Assembly (NCBI RefSeq): GCF_900323885.1
Contig: NZ_OOHJ01000022.1
Span: 372,001 to 436,000, forward strand
Length of the DNA: 64,000 bases
Reading direction: 5' to 3'
From: [Actinomadura] parvosata subsp. kistnae
GTDB lineage: Bacteria; Actinomycetota; Actinomycetes; Streptosporangiales; Streptosporangiaceae
Part shown: positions 42,555 through 51,402 of the stretch, piece by piece
How the letters are laid out: the number at the start of each line of letters is the position of its first letter
Numbering within the stretch: position 1 is the first letter of the stretch
Notes under the pieces: model-generated
Told to the model about the DNA's origin: nothing
The model's database searches: none
The model's input: the letters and a program-made list of their open reading frames with translations, nothing else
Made by a program: the position numbers and the translations under genes

Positions 42555-43673
42555 GTGACTCGGTATGCCATCGACCGTGCCCGCCACACGCTCATCGCCC
42601 AGTGGGGCACCGGCATCGGCGACACCGCCACCGTCGTGGCCCGCCTCACTCACGACCAGCTCCCCCACGACACGCGCAAGCTCGCCGCCGAGCTGACGCA
42701 CCTGTCCCAGCTCTGCTGGCGTTCCTACACGCACCCGGCCAGCGCCGCCGACCAGCACGGCCCGCACAGTCTCGGACGGCACCGGCAGCAAGAACGCGAC
42801 GCCTTCGACAAGATCCTCCCGCTGCTGATCGCCACCGCCCCGTTCGCCAACCAGCCGATCACCACCAAGGTCGAGCAGGCCGCCCTGGCCATCGCCCGTA
42901 CCCTGCGAAAACTCGACTCCTCCCAGCTCACCACGCACATCACCACCGACGTCGCGGCCGAGCTGGCCGCCATCGAGCAGGCCGAACGCGGCGACCTGTC
43001 CGACCGCGCCCAGCAGGCCGTCGCCCTCAGCCGCGAGGACGCCTCCCCGCTGCAGATCTCCCAGGCCGACCACCTGCTGCACGACAATCCCTTCGGCAGC
43101 CAGACCCTCTTCACCGAGGTCGATCCCACCGCGGCCGCCATCGCCGCCGCCCACTGGTACCACGCCGCCGTCACCGTCACCGCCCAGCACACAGCCCTGC
43201 ACCCGATGCAGGTGGTCGGCAGCTCCGAGCAGCCCGACAAACCCCTCGCCGTCGAGAGCCTCAGCGACATCGCGACCGCCCTCGACACCGGCAGGCGCGC
43301 CCGGCATGTCGTCATGCCCCTGATCCGCAACGCCCTGCACGTCGCCGACGGCTACCTGCGGGGCATCCTCGGCGTCCAGCAGCGCATCACCGCCGCGCAG
43401 GAGTTCCTGCAAACCGCCAGGCCCGGCGTCAACCTCAGCCCTGACGCGATCCACCTGCCGCTCACCTCGCTCAACCCCGCCCGGCCCGCCCCCGACCTGC
43501 TCGACAACCTGCTGTACGGCATCGACACCTGCTGGCACCTCTACCAGCACCACAGCAACCGCCGCTCCCCCAATGCCGGAGCCGTCGAAGCCGCGCAGCA
43601 GGACCAGCTCCGCCAGGCATTCCTCAGCATGGTGCGGAAAGAAGCAGCCACCCGAAGCGAACGGCTGCTGTGA
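42555..43673 (+). CDS. unknown protein, duplicated gene copy 1
   Basis: 372 residues, GTG start with GAAGAGG 6 nt upstream. Mostly helical and soluble with no signal peptide. It begins VTRYAIDRARHTLIAQWGTGIGD; other marked parts are LCWRSYTHPAS, QAVALSREDASPLQISQADHLL, VDPTAAAIAAAHWYHAAV, RHVVMPLIRNALHVADGYL and PLTSLNP.RPAPDLLDNLLYGIDTCW. No family recognised. It is closely related along its full length to the gene at 45056 and carries about 18 extra residues near the C-terminus. It lies among transposase remnants, suggesting a mobile or integrated origin. Confidence 0.6.
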   Translation: MTRYAIDRARHTLIAQWGTGIGDTATVVARLTHDQLPHDTRKLAAELTHLSQLCWRSYTHPASAADQHGPHSLGRHRQQERDAFDKILPLLIATAPFANQPITTKVEQAALAIARTLRKLDSSQLTTHITTDVAAELAAIEQAERGDLSDRAQQAVALSREDASPLQISQADHLLHDNPFGSQTLFTEVDPTAAAIAAAHWYHAAVTVTAQHTALHPMQVVGSSEQPDKPLAVESLSDIATALDTGRRARHVVMPLIRNALHVADGYLRGILGVQQRITAAQEFLQTARPGVNLSPDAIHLPLTSLNPARPAPDLLDNLLYGIDTCWHLYQHHSNRRSPNAGAVEAAQQDQLRQAFLSMVRKEAATRSERLL

Positions 43674-43998
43674 CACTCCGTCCCGCGGCTCGGGCCTAGG
43701 GTGTTGACGGTCGGTTGGTGAAGACGGACCTCAACGCCCTTCTCACTGGCTGCACCATGTCACCGAGCACTTGCCTGGCGCCTTCCTATGTCTCAGCCGA
43801 GCTGGACGCCTGGAGCGCGCCTAGAGGCCCCTGTACGAAGTCGAGATCAGGGGGATCGCCTGCGGCCTCGGCGATCATCGCCTGCAGCAGCCGCTCGGAC
43901 ACGCCGGCCTGCATCCACGCGGAGCCCTCTTGTGGATCCGACGCCGCCGAGCGGCCCGAAGATCCGAACTTCGTACAGGGCCGCTGACCGGCCCGGGT
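43674..43998. other. intergenic region with transposase debris
   Basis: Holds the IS982-like 5' remnant at 43718-43775. The rest has no supported gene. Short coding-like stretches on both strands (for example minus-strand MQAGVSERLLQAMIAEAAGDP near 43900) have no complete frame and look like further remnants. Confidence 0.35.
43718..43775 (+). pseudogene. IS982-like transposase 5' end remnant
   Basis: GTG opens VKTDLNALLT, then with a one-base shift LHHVTEHLPGA, the N-terminus of IS982-type transposases (compare VKTDLDALLTALYVHLDD in the intact element). Only about 20 codons remain. Confidence 0.55.
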
Positions 43999-44376
43999 TC
44001 AGGCGCGAGTGGCGGGATAGGCGGGGAAGGCAAGGTGGAGCCTGCTGGCGATGGCGTCAGTAATGGCGGGGCGGTAGCGGAGGGGGTGGCGGTCGGCGGC
44101 GGCGTCCCGATCGACCGCCGCGGCGAGGATCAGGGGCGCGAACGTCCGCGCCTGCACTTCCGCGTGAGAAAGGCGCGCCACCATCGTGCCGCCGAGGGCA
44201 GTCAGCCGATCGTCCAGCACACCGCGCCGAATCCAGGTGATCAGCACCTCATAGGCCCGGCCGTCACGGATCATCGGATCTGCCGCGGTCAGCATGGCGG
44301 CCAACTCGTCAACCGCCGCGGTCAGACCCTTCGGTACGGCGAAGTCATCCTTGATCACGGCGTCCCAGTCGACCAT
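43999..44376 (-). CDS. DUF2785-like protein, probably truncated
   Basis: 125 residues from ATG at 44376. It begins MVDWDAVIKDDFAVPKG, and the parts ELAAMLTAADPMIRDGRAYEVLITWI..GVLDD and QARTFAPLILAAAVDRD follow the start of DUF2785 proteins, which I recall as about 270-residue helical-repeat proteins. Here the frame ends after AFPAYPATRA, roughly half that length, so the gene is probably a truncated remnant. Function unknown. Confidence 0.45.
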   Translation of the reverse strand: MVDWDAVIKDDFAVPKGLTAAVDELAAMLTAADPMIRDGRAYEVLITWIRRGVLDDRLTALGGTMVARLSHAEVQARTFAPLILAAAVDRDAAADRHPLRYRPAITDAIASRLHLAFPAYPATRA

Positions 44377-44891
44377 ACGGCAAATGTATCGATCCCGGTA
44401 GGAAGCCAGGTAGCGAGGGGCGGATGAGGCTGAAGGGAGCCGTCCACGTTCGCGCGCCCATGGCATCGGCCTACCAAGATCGCTGGTGAGAATTCGGGGG
44501 CGACCCCTCTGATCTCGATTCCGTACAGGCCCGAACACGGGGTGCGGCCGAGCACATACAGCGGTTTGAGCAGCAGCGTCACGAACCGCCAGGAAAGCCA
44601 CACGCGGTGATCGCATGGGCTGGCTCAGAACGCATGACGTGCGCGAGGACATTGGCGAGTCACCTCTCCCCCTGAGTCGAGAAAGGCGTCCATTCTCGAC
44701 TTTCAGTCTCCCCGCCCCAGGTCGGCTTCCATGAGCAAGTCTCGGTAGTCGTGTTCCATCAGCTCCAGGGCCATTCGCCGGGCAGCGTCCGCAGCGCCTC
44801 GGTGTGGTCGGCCGCGCATGTGCGACGCCGAACTGTTTGGGGAGTCCGGCGGATCTTGCGTCCCGGGCCTCCGTACGCGGCGCGAGGCAGG
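44377..44891. other. intergenic region, only a small ORF
   Basis: About 515 bases without a clear gene. A minus-strand stretch near 44500-44540 reads LYGIEIRGVAPEF, related to a phrase near 43830 on the plus strand (LYEVEIRG), so a small inverted duplicate of unknown origin may be present. The only ORF with a sensible start and stop is the 38-codon one listed separately. Confidence 0.3.
44703..44819 (-). CDS. small 38-residue ORF, possible remnant
   Basis: ATG at 44819 to TGA at 44703. The product MRGRPHRGAADAARRMALEL...EHDYRDLLMEADLGRGD is rich in charged helix and resembles the C-terminal helix of a small regulatory or antitoxin-like protein. No ribosome-binding site. Likely the tail of a lost gene; listed because nothing else explains this DNA. 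Confidence 0.2.
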   Translation of the reverse strand: MRGRPHRGAADAARRMALELMEHDYRDLLMEADLGRGD

Positions 44892-45055
44892 GGAATTATG
44901 CCGCGTCTCCGAGCAAAAGCGCTGATCAGCGACCTGGGAACAACGTCAAAGAAGCTTCACCTGAGCCGCGGATCCAGCATCCTGGGCATGACCGGAAACT
45001 GCCCCGAGCAGAGCCCTCACCCTTTCCGGTCTCCCCTTCCCCCGAAGAGGTCTCC
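44892..45055 (+). repeat. duplicated upstream region, copy 2
   Basis: Second copy of the region at 42372-42554, starting GGAATTATGCCGCGTCTCC. The conserved part ends at about 45010, and the pyrimidine-rich leader is shorter than in copy 1. It precedes the paralogous gene at 45056 in the same orientation. Confidence 0.75.
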
Positions 45056-46120
45056 GTGACTCGATATGCCATCGACCGCGCCCGCAACACGCTCACCGCC
45101 CAGTGGAGCACCGGCATCGGCGACACCGCCACCATCGTGGCCCGTCTCGTCGGCGAGCAGCTGCACGACGCTCACCAGCTGGCCGCCGAGCTGACGCAGC
45201 TGTCGCAGCTCTGCTGGCGTTCCTACACGCATCCTGCCAGTACCGCCGAGCAGCACGGCCCTCACAGTCTCGGGCGGCAGCGGCAGTTGGAACGTGATGC
45301 CTTCGACAAGGTGCTGCCCACGTTGATCGCCGCCAGGGCCGACGGTCAACCGGCCGTCACCAAGATCGAGCAGGCTGCCCTGGCCGTCGCCCGTACCCTG
45401 CGAAAGCTCGACACCTGCGAGCTCACCACGAGCGTCACCACCGACGTCGGCGCCGAGCTGGCCGCCGTCGAGCAGGCCGAACGGGGGGACCTGGCCGAGC
45501 GGGCCCAGCAGGCCGTCGCCCTCAGCCGTGAGGATGCCTCACCGCTGCAGATCTCCCAGGCCGACCGGTTGCTGTACGACGACCCGTTCGGCGGTCAGGC
45601 GTTGTTCACCGAGGTCGATCCCACCGCGGCCGCCATCGCCGCCGCCCACTGGTTCCACGCCGCCGTCACCGTCACGGCCCAGCGCACCAACCGGCATCCG
45701 ATCCAGGTCGTCGGCAGCGCCGAGCAGGCCGGCAAGCCCCTCGCCATCGAGAGCCTCATCGACATCGCCACCGCCATATCCGCCGGCACGCGGGCCCGGC
45801 ACGTCGTCATGCCGCTGATCCGTAACGCCCTGCACATCGCCGACGGCTACGTGCACGGCATCCTCGACCTCCAGCACCGCATCGCCACCGCCCAGGAGTT
45901 CGTCCACACCGCCGACCCCGAGCTCGGCCTCACGCCCGACACCATCCCCCTGCCGCTCACCTCGCTCAACCCCACCAGGCCCGCCCCCGACCTGCTCGAC
46001 AACCTGCTGCACGGCATCCACACCTGCTGGCAGCTCTACCAGCACCACAGTGACGCCCGGCAGGAGTTCGTCGACGCCACCCGGGAAGAAGCAGCCGTCC
46101 GCAGCGAACGCCTGCTGTGA
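45056..46120 (+). CDS. unknown protein, duplicated gene copy 2
   Basis: 354 residues, GTG start with GAAGAGG 6 nt upstream, exactly as in copy 1. It begins VTRYAIDRARNTLTAQWSTGIGD and keeps the marked parts of its paralogue: LCWRSYTHPAS, QAVALSREDASPLQISQAD, VDPTAAAIAAAHW, RHVVMPLIRNALHIADGY, PLTSLNPTRPAPDLLDNLLHGIHTCW. It lacks the 18-residue insertion near the C-terminus. Substitutions are scattered and conservative, so both copies have been under selection since duplication. No known domain. Confidence 0.6.
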   Translation: MTRYAIDRARNTLTAQWSTGIGDTATIVARLVGEQLHDAHQLAAELTQLSQLCWRSYTHPASTAEQHGPHSLGRQRQLERDAFDKVLPTLIAARADGQPAVTKIEQAALAVARTLRKLDTCELTTSVTTDVGAELAAVEQAERGDLAERAQQAVALSREDASPLQISQADRLLYDDPFGGQALFTEVDPTAAAIAAAHWFHAAVTVTAQRTNRHPIQVVGSAEQAGKPLAIESLIDIATAISAGTRARHVVMPLIRNALHIADGYVHGILDLQHRIATAQEFVHTADPELGLTPDTIPLPLTSLNPTRPAPDLLDNLLHGIHTCWQLYQHHSDARQEFVDATREEAAVRSERLL

Positions 46121-46193
46121 CACCCCTTCAAGAAACCGTGCCACCCTTCGCCACGGTAGAGTTCTGGCGGACTTTCTAAGGTGGACGGCACGG

Positions 46194-47401
46194 GTGAGCA
46201 AGGCCAACGAGTTGATCGGCGCGGCGCTGGACGCGCTCGCCCACGAGGATCAGGCGGCCTTCGACTCCGCCGCCGCCTTCCTGGCCGACCGCGACGACGC
46301 CGATCGCATGCTGGTGGAGGCCGCGACCCGAGCGATCTCGGCGTTGTGGCGGGGCGGCTGGCAGCCCGCCGACGTGGTCAGGATCGCGACCCGGCGGCTG
46401 ACGGACTGGCACGGGCGGGTGGCGGCCGACCTCGTCGCCTGGGAGCTGCGAGCCTACGCGCCGGCCACGGTGGATGAGCGCTGGCGCGACCAGCTCGCCG
46501 GTCTTGAAGCCTCCGTGTGGTGGACGGGGGCTACCTGGCCGCGCGGCAGGCGCGCGACGGGGCCGGCCGGCTGGTGGCCGTGTCCGGGGTGCTGGAGCTG
46601 CTGGGGTTGCTGACCGGGCTGCCGCGCCTGGAGTCGCTGGGCCCGCCGCCCGGGACCGCCCGCCGTGCGGTGCGGGCGCGCCCGCACGCGGTCAGCGAGA
46701 AGATGCTCACGCGGGTACGCGCGTTGCTGGCCAAGGCGGAGTCGACGGCGTACGAGGCGGAGGCCGAGACGTTCACCTCGGCGGCGCAGAGCCTCATGGC
46801 GAAGTACAGTATCGACGCGGCGATGCTGGAGGCGCAGCCGGGCGGAGGTGCGGGCCCGTCGGGTATCCGGGTCGGGATCGACGCGCCGTACGAGGAGCCC
46901 AAGGCCATGCTGCTCAACCTCGTCGCCGAGGCCAACCGGTGCCGGGTGATCTGGTCGAAGGAGCTGGGGTTCGCGACGGTGCTGGGGTTCGGGGCGGACC
47001 TGTCGTGGGTGGAGGTGCTGTTCACCTCGCTGCTGGTGCAGGCGCAGACCGCGCTGGTGAACTCGGGCACCAAGAAGCACGGCAGCGGCCGGTCCAGGAA
47101 CAAGGCGTTCCGCCAGTCGTTCCTGTCGGCGTTCGCCGTGCGGATCGGGGAGCGGCTCGCCGAGGCCACGGCGGAGGCGGTCGCGCAGGAGAGCGCCAGC
47201 CGGGGCACCGACCTGGTGCCCGTGCTGGCGGCGCGCGAGGAGGAGGTGGAGCAGGCGGTCGAGCGCATGTTCCCGAGCCTGGTCTCGCACCGGATGCGCA
47301 CCGCCTGGGACGGGGAGGGCTGGGCGGCCGGCCGTACCGCCGCTGATCAGGCCAGCCTGGGGGCGGGTGACCGCGTGCCAAATATCCGTCCGCGCGGGTG
47401 A
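46194..47401 (+). pseudogene. DUF2786-type protein, single-base frameshift
   Basis: The first frame, from GTG at 46194 (VSKANELIGAALDALAHEDQ... ALWRGGWQPADVVRIATRRL), continues to VDERWRDQLAGLEASVWW. There the frame breaks near 46521-46524. One more G would read WWDGGYLAARQARDGAGRL, joining the second frame with VSEKMLTRVRALLAKAESTAYEAEAETFTSAAQSLMAKYSID, the DUF2786 domain. The joined protein would be about 403 residues, usual for actinobacterial members. Function unknown. The gene may be intact if the missing base is a sequencing error. Confidence 0.7.
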
Positions 47402-47410
47402 CATCGGGAG

Positions 47411-47998
47411 TCACGCGGGTGGGCGGCCTGTCGCCTTGCGGATCGCCTGGTCCAGCCGGTCCCTGGTCCGCTGCGGCGGGGGCTCGGGCGGAGGGGATGG
47501 CGTGGGCGGTGCCGAGCGCAGCCCGGCTCCGCACCGGTCGGTGGTGCGGATGAGCACGGCCGGCGCCGGCGGGGCCGGCCACAGGTGCAGGTGGTACAGC
47601 TCGCCGGGGTCGTCGTGGACGGCGTCGAAGTGGGCGTCGCGGCCGCGGACGAAGGCGCGCAGCCGGTACCAGCCGGGGCCGTCCTGGCTGAGCACGGGCA
47701 GGACGGCGACGGGGCCGGTTTCCAGGGAGTCGAGGCGCAGGTCGCCGCGCGGAGCGTGCACGCCGGCCTCGACGATGTCCTCCCAGGGAGTCTCTGGGTC
47801 GAGGTCGACCGGCTGGGTGGCGAGCGTGATGCCGACGTGGACCGTGCCGGTGTCGATGCCCGTATAGATGAGCGCGCCGGCGGACATGACGACGACCAGG
47901 CCGGTGGAGTGGTCGGCCGTCCCGATCGGGAGGTCGCCGCCGTCCAGCAGGCCGAAGGCGTGGTCGCTGACGCGGACGGCGGCGGAGACGTCCATCAT
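47411..47998 (-). CDS. conserved hypothetical protein
   Basis: 195 residues, ATG at 47998 with GGAAGG 7 nt upstream. The N-terminal two-thirds is beta-rich (VSDHAFGLLDG, GLVVVMSAGALIYTGIDTGTVHVGI, GWYRLRAFVRGRD), ends in LYHLHLWPAPPAPAVLI, and is followed by a proline-rich tail. Similar small proteins occur in Streptomyces without known function (recalled, not checked). Convergent with the DUF2786-type gene. A 28-codon ORF just upstream overlaps its start and might couple translation. Confidence 0.55.
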   Translation of the reverse strand: MMDVSAAVRVSDHAFGLLDGGDLPIGTADHSTGLVVVMSAGALIYTGIDTGTVHVGITLATQPVDLDPETPWEDIVEAGVHAPRGDLRLDSLETGPVAVLPVLSQDGPGWYRLRAFVRGRDAHFDAVHDDPGELYHLHLWPAPPAPAVLIRTTDRCGAGLRSAPPTPSPPPEPPPQRTRDRLDQAIRKATGRPPA

Positions 47999-48184
47999 GC
48001 TCTGGCCTTCCTGGACGCGGTGGAAAGGACGTGCCCGGCACGGGCGGGAACCCCTGCCGGGCCGCTGTCCGGTGCGGTCATGCTCCCACGGTGACGCGCC
48101 GTCCAGGACGCGCTCGCGCCGGAGCTCAGCCCTTCGCAGGAGCGGGGCGGTGTCCCCGGCCCCATGCCGGCTGTGCGGTGGGGG

Positions 48185-49648
48185 CTATACGTCCCAGTGC
48201 TGGTTGGCGCCGCCCCAGCATGTGTACTGCTGGAGGCGGGCGCTGTCCGCCGTGGACTGGCCGGAGACGTCGAGGCACTTGCCCGAGTGGCGGGCGACGA
48301 TCTCGACGTAGTTCGTGCCGGACACCGGACGGAGTTGCCACTGCTGGTTGGTGCCGGTGCCGCAGGTGTACTGGATGACGGGGGCGTTGTTCGCGGTGGA
48401 GGCGCTGTTGACGTCGAGGCACTTGCCCGAGTGTTGGGCCACGATGTTGTGGTAGCCGTTGCCCAGGTCGCGGAGCTGCCACTGCTGGTTGGTGGCGCCG
48501 CTGCAGGTGTACTGGACGATCTCGGCGGCGTTCGCGGTCGAGGCTTGCAGGACGTCGGCGCACTTGCCGGAGTTCTGGTTGACGATCTGGGTCGTGGTGG
48601 TCGGGCCGCCGCCGCCGTCCACGGCGTCGCCCCAGCCGTAGCGCAGGCGGGTGGCGCCGGAGGGGTTGCGGATGGTGAGGTCGAGGTTCGTGCCGGTGCC
48701 GCTCTTGGCGTACATCGAGTACCAGTCGTAGCCGATGTCGCCGGGCTTGCCGCCGATGGCCGGCCAGTAGGTGCCGCCCATGGCGTTGTCGCGCATCACC
48801 TGGGTGACGGCGCGGATGTGGCGGACGAAGTTGTCGGTGCTGTTCGCGTCGGCGTAGTTCAGGCCGTTGTTCATCGGGGCGCCGAACTCGGTGACGACCG
48901 CCCGCGAGGCGCAGGTGCCGAGGCGGGTCTGGACGTGGGAGCGCCAGCCGTCGTACGTGTTGGCCGCGTAGAAGAACGCGTAGTGGTGGAACGAGAACAG
49001 CGTGCCGGAGAAACGCGAGTCGGTGCACAGGTCACGCAGGTCCTGGCTGAAGCCGGTGCCGCCGACGAGCACCCGGCTCGGCGGGGCCGCCGAGTGGGAG
49101 GTCAGCCAGTCGGCGGCGAGGTTGCGCCATTCGGCGGAGCTGTAGCCGTGCGGCTCGTTCATCGGCTCGAAGTACACGAGGCCGTTCGAGCCGTACTGGG
49201 AGGTCACCGTCGACCACATCGCGTGCCACGCCGGCAGGTTCGTGACGCGGCCGCCCGAGGCGGCGCCGTCCTCCCAGTACGCGAGGATGACCTTCCATCC
49301 GCGCGCCGTGGCGGCGTCGATGGCACCGCGGTAGGCGTTCCACCAGGTGGTGCCGACGGTGTGGGTGTTGATCGGCAGCCGGACGGTGTTCACGCCGAGG
49401 CTCGACTGCATGTCGTCGTACAGCGCGTTGGCCTTGGCCTGGACGGTGGCGTAGCTGTCGGAGGCGCTCAGCCCGTCGATGACGAGCGGGCCGGTGCTGA
49501 AGTTGTCGCCGAGCACCGCCCAGTTCATGCCGCGGAACTGGCTGGTCGCGGCGGCCGCGGGCGTCGTCCATGAACTCACGGCGATGATCGGCAGGAGCAG
49601 CAGGGCCGTCAGCGCGGCGAGCAGGCGCCTGGCTCGGGAGGTGTGCAT
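48185..49648 (-). CDS. secreted GH5 glycosidase with C-terminal CBM13 (ricin-type) domain
   Basis: 487 residues. Signal peptide: SRARRLLAALTALLLLPIIAVSS, cleaved near AAA. The GH5 barrel has the acid/base Glu in YFEPMNEPHG and the nucleophile Glu in AVVTEFGAP. The end carries three beta-trefoil QxW repeats (NQQWQL, NQQWQL, NQHWDV), each with a SGKC.DV motif. Probably an endo-glucanase, mannanase or xylan-active enzyme. ATG at 49648 follows AGAAGGG; an in-frame ATG at 49768 with a stronger AAGGAGAG site would add 40 residues before the signal. A LacI-type palindrome lies upstream. Confidence 0.88.
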   Translation of the reverse strand: MHTSRARRLLAALTALLLLPIIAVSSWTTPAAAATSQFRGMNWAVLGDNFSTGPLVIDGLSASDSYATVQAKANALYDDMQSSLGVNTVRLPINTHTVGTTWWNAYRGAIDAATARGWKVILAYWEDGAASGGRVTNLPAWHAMWSTVTSQYGSNGLVYFEPMNEPHGYSSAEWRNLAADWLTSHSAAPPSRVLVGGTGFSQDLRDLCTDSRFSGTLFSFHHYAFFYAANTYDGWRSHVQTRLGTCASRAVVTEFGAPMNNGLNYADANSTDNFVRHIRAVTQVMRDNAMGGTYWPAIGGKPGDIGYDWYSMYAKSGTGTNLDLTIRNPSGATRLRYGWGDAVDGGGGPTTTTQIVNQNSGKCADVLQASTANAAEIVQYTCSGATNQQWQLRDLGNGYHNIVAQHSGKCLDVNSASTANNAPVIQYTCGTGTNQQWQLRPVSGTNYVEIVARHSGKCLDVSGQSTADSARLQQYTCWGGANQHWDV

Positions 49649-49950
49649 GCGGGAACCCTTCTCGTGCGTCGTCGCGGGGCCCTGCTCAAGGGCCGGAGGG
49701 CCGGCGAGTCGGAAACAGTCGTGGTCGCGCGATGTCGGACGGGCACGACGGAACGTGGTGCGGGTCATGGGTCTCTCCTTGCGGGGGCATGCGCCGGGGC
49801 ATGCGCGGGGGCATGCGCGAGGGGCCGGCGGCACTGCCGGCTCGCGCACGCTCACCGCGTGATCGTTGACGCCCGCCCGGAGAGGAATCCGTCTTGCAAG
49901 CTCAAGTTAGCGCTAACAGATCGCCGGGAAAAGGTGTCGATCCTGATCGC
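49649..49950. other. promoter region of the GH5-CBM13 gene
   Basis: 302 bases between two minus-strand genes. It contains the alternative start at 49768, a tandem GGGGCATGCGC-type repeat (about 49784-49823, three copies) and the palindrome GTTAGCGCTAAC at 49906-49917. No separate gene is supported. Confidence 0.4.
49906..49917. promoter_or_regulatory. LacI-type operator GTTAGCGCTAAC
   Basis: Perfect 12-bp palindrome with the central CG typical of LacI/GalR operators in actinomycetes, 258 bp upstream of the GH5-CBM13 start. No gene for its regulator is next to it. Confidence 0.5.
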
Positions 49951-51402
49951 TCACCGCGCGGGCAGGAGGAGGCGTTTGTCCGGCTTGCCGTTCGGGCCCA
50001 CCGGGACCTCGTCGATGACGGTGATCGTCGCGGGGACGCAGGCGTCGCCCAGGCGCTCGGCGACCCGCTCGCGCAGAGCGGCCGGGTCGGGCGTGCGGCC
50101 CGGCTCCAGGACCACGAAGGCGTGGGCCGCCTCGCCGGTCTCCTCGTCGGGGGCGCCGACGACGTACGCCTCCGCGATGCCGGGCGCGGCGGCGAGTGCG
50201 CGCTCGATGGGGCCCGCGTAGTGCAGGTTCGCGTTGATGATGATGACGTCCCTGGTGCGGCCGGTCAGGTACAGGCGGCCGTCGTGGTCGAAGTGGCCCA
50301 GGTCGCGGGTGCGTACCCAGCCGTCGACGAACACCTCCGCGCTCTGGCCGGGGTCGGCCCAGTAGCCGATGGCCTGGGCGGGGGTGCGGACGTACAGCTC
50401 GCCGTCCACCCCGGGCGGCACCGGGCGGCCGTCCGGGCTACGGGCCTCGACGTCGATGACGTCCGGCGGGATCCCCACCGACGGGGGGACGTCCTGCGGC
50501 GTCGCCATGGAGATGGTGCCGGTCTCCGTCTGGCCGTAGCCGTGGAAGACGACCGGGCCCAGCACGTCGCGCGCCTCCCGCAGCCGGGACGCCTCCAGCG
50601 GCGAGCCGGACACCATGAGCGCCCGCAGGCTGCTCAGGTCGGCCGGCCGGCGTCGCTGGGCGGCGACCAGCTTGTACAGGCGGGGCACGGTGATGACGCT
50701 GGCCGTGGCCCGGAGCCGGGTGATCGCGTCGGGGAACGCCGGCGGGTCGGCGACGACCATGGTGCCGCCGGCGGCCAGGGTGAGGACGCCGTACTCCATC
50801 ATGACCTGGCTGCTCAGCGAGCCGAACACGAGGTAGCGCCCCAGCCGGGAGGCCAGCTCCTTGATCGCCGGCGGCCACGCCTCGGGGCGGGCCGTCCAGG
50901 CCGCGCTCATGGCGGCGTACGTCTGCGCGCACGCCTTGGGGGTGCCGGTGCTGCCGCTGGTGTAGAGCAGGCGGGCGACGTCGCCCGGGCGGGCGGACAG
51001 CTCGGGCCGGCCGCCCTCGTCCGGGGTGCTGAGGAGGCCGGAGAGGGAGAGCGTGCCGCCGTCGTCGTCGGTGACGGTCGCGTCGACGTCCTGGTGGAGG
51101 ACGTGGTGCAGCTGGGCGGGGGGCAGCCCGGGCCGTACGCCGACGACCCGGGCTCCCACGACGTGACCGGCGATGATCGCGGCGAACGCCTCGGGGGTGA
51201 CGCCGAGCATCATGGCGACGCCGTCCCCCGGGCCGAGCCCCGCCGCGCGCAGGCCGGCCGCGATCCGCCGGACGAGGCCGAGCATCCGCGCGCCGCTCAC
51301 GGTGCGGGTGCCGTGCTCGAACACGGTCCGGTCCCCGGCGGCGGCCAGCAGGTCGAGGACCGGCCCCGGGTACGGCTCGCCCGGCGTCACCTCAGCCGGC
51401 AT
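49951..51402 (-). CDS. AMP-forming acyl/aryl-CoA ligase
   Basis: 483 residues. ANL-superfamily motifs: ATP loop LLYTSGSTGTPKA, GYGQTETG, the hinge-region WVRTRDLGHFDHDGRLYLTGR and the C-terminal Lys in PNGKPDKR. Its position in an operon with a flavin monooxygenase, divergent from a tyrosine-ammonia-lyase-like gene, suggests it activates a hydroxycinnamate to its CoA ester; this is inferred from context, not from the binding pocket. It starts inside the last codons of the monooxygenase (11-nt overlap), so translation is coupled. Confidence 0.85.
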   Translation of the reverse strand: MPAEVTPGEPYPGPVLDLLAAAGDRTVFEHGTRTVSGARMLGLVRRIAAGLRAAGLGPGDGVAMMLGVTPEAFAAIIAGHVVGARVVGVRPGLPPAQLHHVLHQDVDATVTDDDGGTLSLSGLLSTPDEGGRPELSARPGDVARLLYTSGSTGTPKACAQTYAAMSAAWTARPEAWPPAIKELASRLGRYLVFGSLSSQVMMEYGVLTLAAGGTMVVADPPAFPDAITRLRATASVITVPRLYKLVAAQRRRPADLSSLRALMVSGSPLEASRLREARDVLGPVVFHGYGQTETGTISMATPQDVPPSVGIPPDVIDVEARSPDGRPVPPGVDGELYVRTPAQAIGYWADPGQSAEVFVDGWVRTRDLGHFDHDGRLYLTGRTRDVIIINANLHYAGPIERALAAAPGIAEAYVVGAPDEETGEAAHAFVVLEPGRTPDPAALRERVAERLGDACVPATITVIDEVPVGPNGKPDKRLLLPAR

